Assembly (NCBI RefSeq): GCF_000276665.1
Contig: NW_004955488.1
Coordinates: 3,622,305 to 3,686,304 of the forward strand
Origin: Chinchilla lanigera
Lineage: Eukaryota; Chordata; Mammalia; Rodentia; Chinchillidae
DNA: 64,000 nt
Direction: 5' to 3'
Positions within the stretch are counted from its first letter, which is position 1, and the number at the start of each line of letters is the position of its first letter. The notes beneath the pieces were generated by a model. That model searched no databases. It was given only the letters and a program-made list of their open reading frames with translations, and had not been told where the DNA came from. Below are positions 60,980-64,000 of the stretch, piece after piece. A program made the position numbers and the translations under genes.

Positions 60980-61515
60980 TGCTGCAAAACTTTCTGGCTT
61001 TTTGTGTTGGAGAATTTCCTTAATACAATACTAAAAAAATCAAGTTTAAAGACAGAAAACAAAATCTGTGAAAGAAAATTTATGGAAGTTTTGTTTTAGT
61101 ATTTCCAGATCAGAAGCAGCCCTAATACCCATTAGCATGTGACTGGGAAACAATTTGCGGTAACTGCAGAAAGGATGATTTAATATTATTCAGGCATTAG
61201 TAACAAAGACAAATCTGAAAAACAGGTGTGCAAAAGAAACTGTACACACAAAAGTATGCATCACAATTCTATTAGGAAAGATCCTAGAACAAGAAATCAA
61301 ATCTACAATGATTTAAGGCAGATCAGCATTTATCTAGGACATGAATTAGGGAAATTCACTAAATAATGGAGAATTTGGAGTTTTAACAGAAATATTATAT
61401 ATTTTGATAGTAACACTGATGTTTACATCTATTAAAACTCATTGAAATACTTAAAGTTAGAAGATTCATAAAATGTAAATTATACTACAATAAAGCTAAT
61501 TTAAGAAAAGCTGTA
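60980..61515 (+). mobile_element. Ancient L1 3' end, sense
   Basis: CCCATTAGCATGTGACTGGG near 61128 and TTTAATATTATTCAGGCATT near 61179 match the ORF2 terminus. The last part, AAATGTAAATTATACTACAATAAAGC near 61472, matches the old L1 3' UTR ending. Confidence 0.65.
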
Positions 61516-61560
61516 AATTTAGGGGTTTTGGTGAACCTGTCAGAGGATATTTTCAGTTGA

Positions 61561-61637
61561 TTCCTTGTTGCTGAGTGCTATAGTAACTCAATCCATTGTT
61601 TCCTTGTTGTGGGGGGCTATAATAATTCAAGCCATTG
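61561..61637 (+). repeat. Two-copy tandem duplication, 39-bp period
   Basis: TTCCTTGTTG begins at 61561 and 61600. Both units end CCATTG, with several differences in the middle. Confidence 0.88.
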
Positions 61638-62041
61638 GCATTTTCTCAAGCTCATGTGTTAAAGCTCAAGCCATGCACCGAATATCCTACTTAACCAATT
61701 ATTTTGCTCCTTTATAATGAAACTTTTTCACTCTTTAGTCTCTTTGATGGGTTACTCACTGCCTTTCCAAACTCTTCCTCACTTACTCAAACATTTATCC
61801 CCAAATACAGCTGCCAAAGTCTTAACCCCAGATAAAATGGGAATGTGTTGGCTCACAAGATACCAAGATTTAACAAAGCGTGGTGACAGATGGGCAAAAC
61901 TGGTACTTGGGAAATTCTAGAAGTGGCAAACCTTGTAGTTTTTCTAGGACACTTTCACCATTGCCCTACTTTTTGGTTTGATATTTTTTAAGTTTTATGT
62001 TATGGAGATTTGTGTTTATATTCTGGATTCAGTCTCTTCTA
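61638..62041. other. No gene recognised
   Basis: A 67-codon frame at 61717-61920 has no domain and no supporting context. Confidence 0.4.
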
Positions 62042-62155
62042 TACTGCAGATTCACTTTCTGTTTTCAAGATATGTAATATGGCTCCTGATTTGTCAGTAC
62101 TGCACATTCACTCTTTCTGTTTTCAGGATATGTAATATGGCTCCTGATTTGCCAG
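62042..62155 (+). repeat. Two-copy tandem duplication, 56-58 bp
   Basis: Copies at 62042-62097 and 62098-62155 share GATATGTAATATGGCTCCTG and TACTGCA...TTCACT, and differ at a handful of positions including a 2-base insertion. Confidence 0.95.
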
Positions 62156-62179
62156 TTTCTGAAATCTATTGATATAGAA

Positions 62180-63660
62180 GAAATATAACTCCCAACCTGC
62201 TAGATGTCAGATGTATCAATTTCATGTCCCTTGAAATAGAAGAATAAATTCCAAAGGACAAAGGAGGTTGAGAGTAGGAAAGGTTTATTGAGAGATAGCT
62301 TCTGGGAGATTGGAGGGGTCCCAAAAGTAGGTACCACAAAGACCCTTTGTCAGAGGAAATTTAAACAGCAAAATCTCAATGTGGGTACAATGTGAGTCAA
62401 ACTGTAATCAACTTATCGGATTAAAAATATAACCACTTAGCTAATATTGATCCAGTAGGAAAGCAGGTCATGTAGCAAAGGTATATGGAAAGAATAAAGG
62501 CATTTTTGAGAAGGGACAGGACCAGATGTTCTGGTCACACACTTGTCTGTCTAATGTACATCTGGACTTAATGCACTGGACTGTACTAATTACTGTGTAG
62601 CCTCAAGTTCTTTTATGCCTTACCGAAGTACACAAGTCTGATCATTATGATTTTGAGGCCTGGCCTTCTTCAGATACACCCTCAGCCACAGTTCTGATGT
62701 TTGCATTTTTCTGTGACTTCCATAAGGGCCCAGTCCCTTTATAACTGTAGATTCATTTTTGTCTAATTTAACTGTCTATGCTACTATGATCTCACTAACT
62801 TATGAGAGTTATTAATACTGTCTCTGGTATTAATTGCATAAGTCCCAGGAAACAATTTTTGGTCTCACTTAGTTGCCACATGTGGTCCCATAGACTACAT
62901 TCAGGGAACTGGGGATACAGGTCCCAACATAGATTAACATTCCAATGATAGCTCTGAGGACATCGGAGTTGAAAACTTCGAGAAAGCAAGTTACAAAACA
63001 AGTGAAAAGTATGGAGAAAGCTATCAGGGAACCCAGCAAAAACCCTGATCTCCTGTTTGGTGCTATGATGCAAAGCTTTAAGGAAAAACTCAGACAAAAT
63101 AAAACTGAAACAGGAAACTGGGATGGTCACTGCTCAGTGCTGAGCAAAGACCCCAAACTAGCCAGATCTATGGTACTTATTGGTTGTACAATCTGTGGAA
63201 TGGGGTGAGGAGGTCATGTGTAGTTGCTGGGGATAAGACACTGGTGCAGGCCAGGATTGTAAAGAGGGAAAAAACATTCTTATCAAGCATGGAAGAGACA
63301 AGGAATAGGTCATGGTTAATGACTAACTCGTTTTTCAAGGAAAATAAACTATAATTCTGGGAAAGGAATTTGGGAAGAATTACTCATCCTCAGCTGCCAT
63401 GTTATCTCATATCGGAGCCCCAGAGCTTTATGGGCCATATCTCTGGTCTCTGTTGTGACCCTTGGTGGGGAGAAAATGCTGATAAGAGCTCCATTCCTAG
63501 GGCTCTTATGAGTCACATAGTAGGCTTCGGTCTGATTCACTACTTAAAACAAGCCAATTGTGGGGTTAACTCCTTCAGCCTGCCCCACTTATACCTGCTG
63601 TGGGTGTAATCAACAGGGTAGTCTCCCACAGGAAACAATCTTATACTCCCTGGAATATGC
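62180..63660. other. Unassigned GC-richer block; origin unknown
   Basis: Less AT-rich than its surroundings. A 111-codon antisense frame (62795-63130) overlaps an 87-codon sense frame (62945-63208), and two more frames oppose each other at 63349-63609. No protein domain is visible. It could be an unrecognised retroelement internal region or unique sequence. Confidence 0.35.
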
Positions 63661-64000
63661 ATAGTATTCTGTATCAAGTATATATACGAGTAGATTTAAA
63701 TTTTAAGACACAATGAAGGGCTTTGTCATTTTTTTCTGGCGAAACAATATGTAAGATACCTCTGAATAAATTTTGAGAATTGACAAGCTTAATAATGAAG
63801 TCATATTTAAATACATTTTACATAAATATTTTATATAAGACAACCACTTCTAAACAACATTTGAAATAAGAAAATTTAGATGTAATCAAGCTAAAAATAT
63901 AGATAATATAAAATTAACATCATGATAAGGGCAAAGTCTGATAATCTGTCAAAAAATTTGAAGAAATGTTCCAGTAAGAACCTTGGGCACTAAAGGCTGG
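63661..64000. other. No gene or repeat recognised
   Basis: AT-rich to the window end. Confidence 0.45.

Overview
This window looks like a non-coding, AT-rich stretch of a rodent nuclear genome. The main evidence is its repeats: B1-type 7SL-derived SINEs, many copies of a tRNA-derived ID-type SINE, dimeric B1-ID SINEs, L1 LINEs of several ages, L2, and ERVL-MaLR-type LTRs. The ID consensus here ends in a GGTACCGG-like 3' body and differs from the mouse/rat form as I know it. A non-murid rodent is therefore likely, but I cannot name the species. I found no convincing protein-coding exon, tRNA, rRNA or CRISPR. Open frames are short, and most overlap LINEs, LTRs, simple repeats or N-runs.

Layout. 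1-9 kb: a solo LTR with an intact target duplication, a second related LTR, a B1, an L1 fragment carrying an AAG triplet tract, an ID element with a 50-base T run, a short recent L1 3' end, an older L1 piece and a B1-ID dimer. 9.6-20 kb: two internally inverted L1 insertions (9.6-10.5 and 17.6-18.8 kb), SINEs and a short triplicated 25-mer. 20-27 kb: degraded LTRs (one hit by an ID element) and mostly featureless sequence up to a 911-base assembly gap. 28-33.7 kb: an old L1 in antisense, split by a younger 2.6-kb inverted L1 that itself carries an ID element. 34.7-38.5 kb: an ID element with a long AAAG tail, a B1, LTR and L1 remnants and a fourth inverted L1. 41-50 kb: L2, an MLT1-like LTR, SINEs, a 100-N gap and a second solo LTR of the same family as the first. 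50-61.5 kb: ancient L1 fragments in both orientations, a complex hairpin-containing locus near 53 kb, an LTR expanded by a CT tract, and a 557-N gap. 61.5-64 kb: unassigned sequence with two short tandem duplications.

No genes work together here. The most informative content is the insertion history: four L1 copies have the inverted-5' structure expected from twin priming, each between direct repeats of 9-14 bases. Recent L1 copies carry one of two different 3' UTR types. Nested insertions give a relative order of events. I did not find a new gene system.

All family names come from remembered consensus patterns, not from a database search. Boundaries without stated duplications are approximate.
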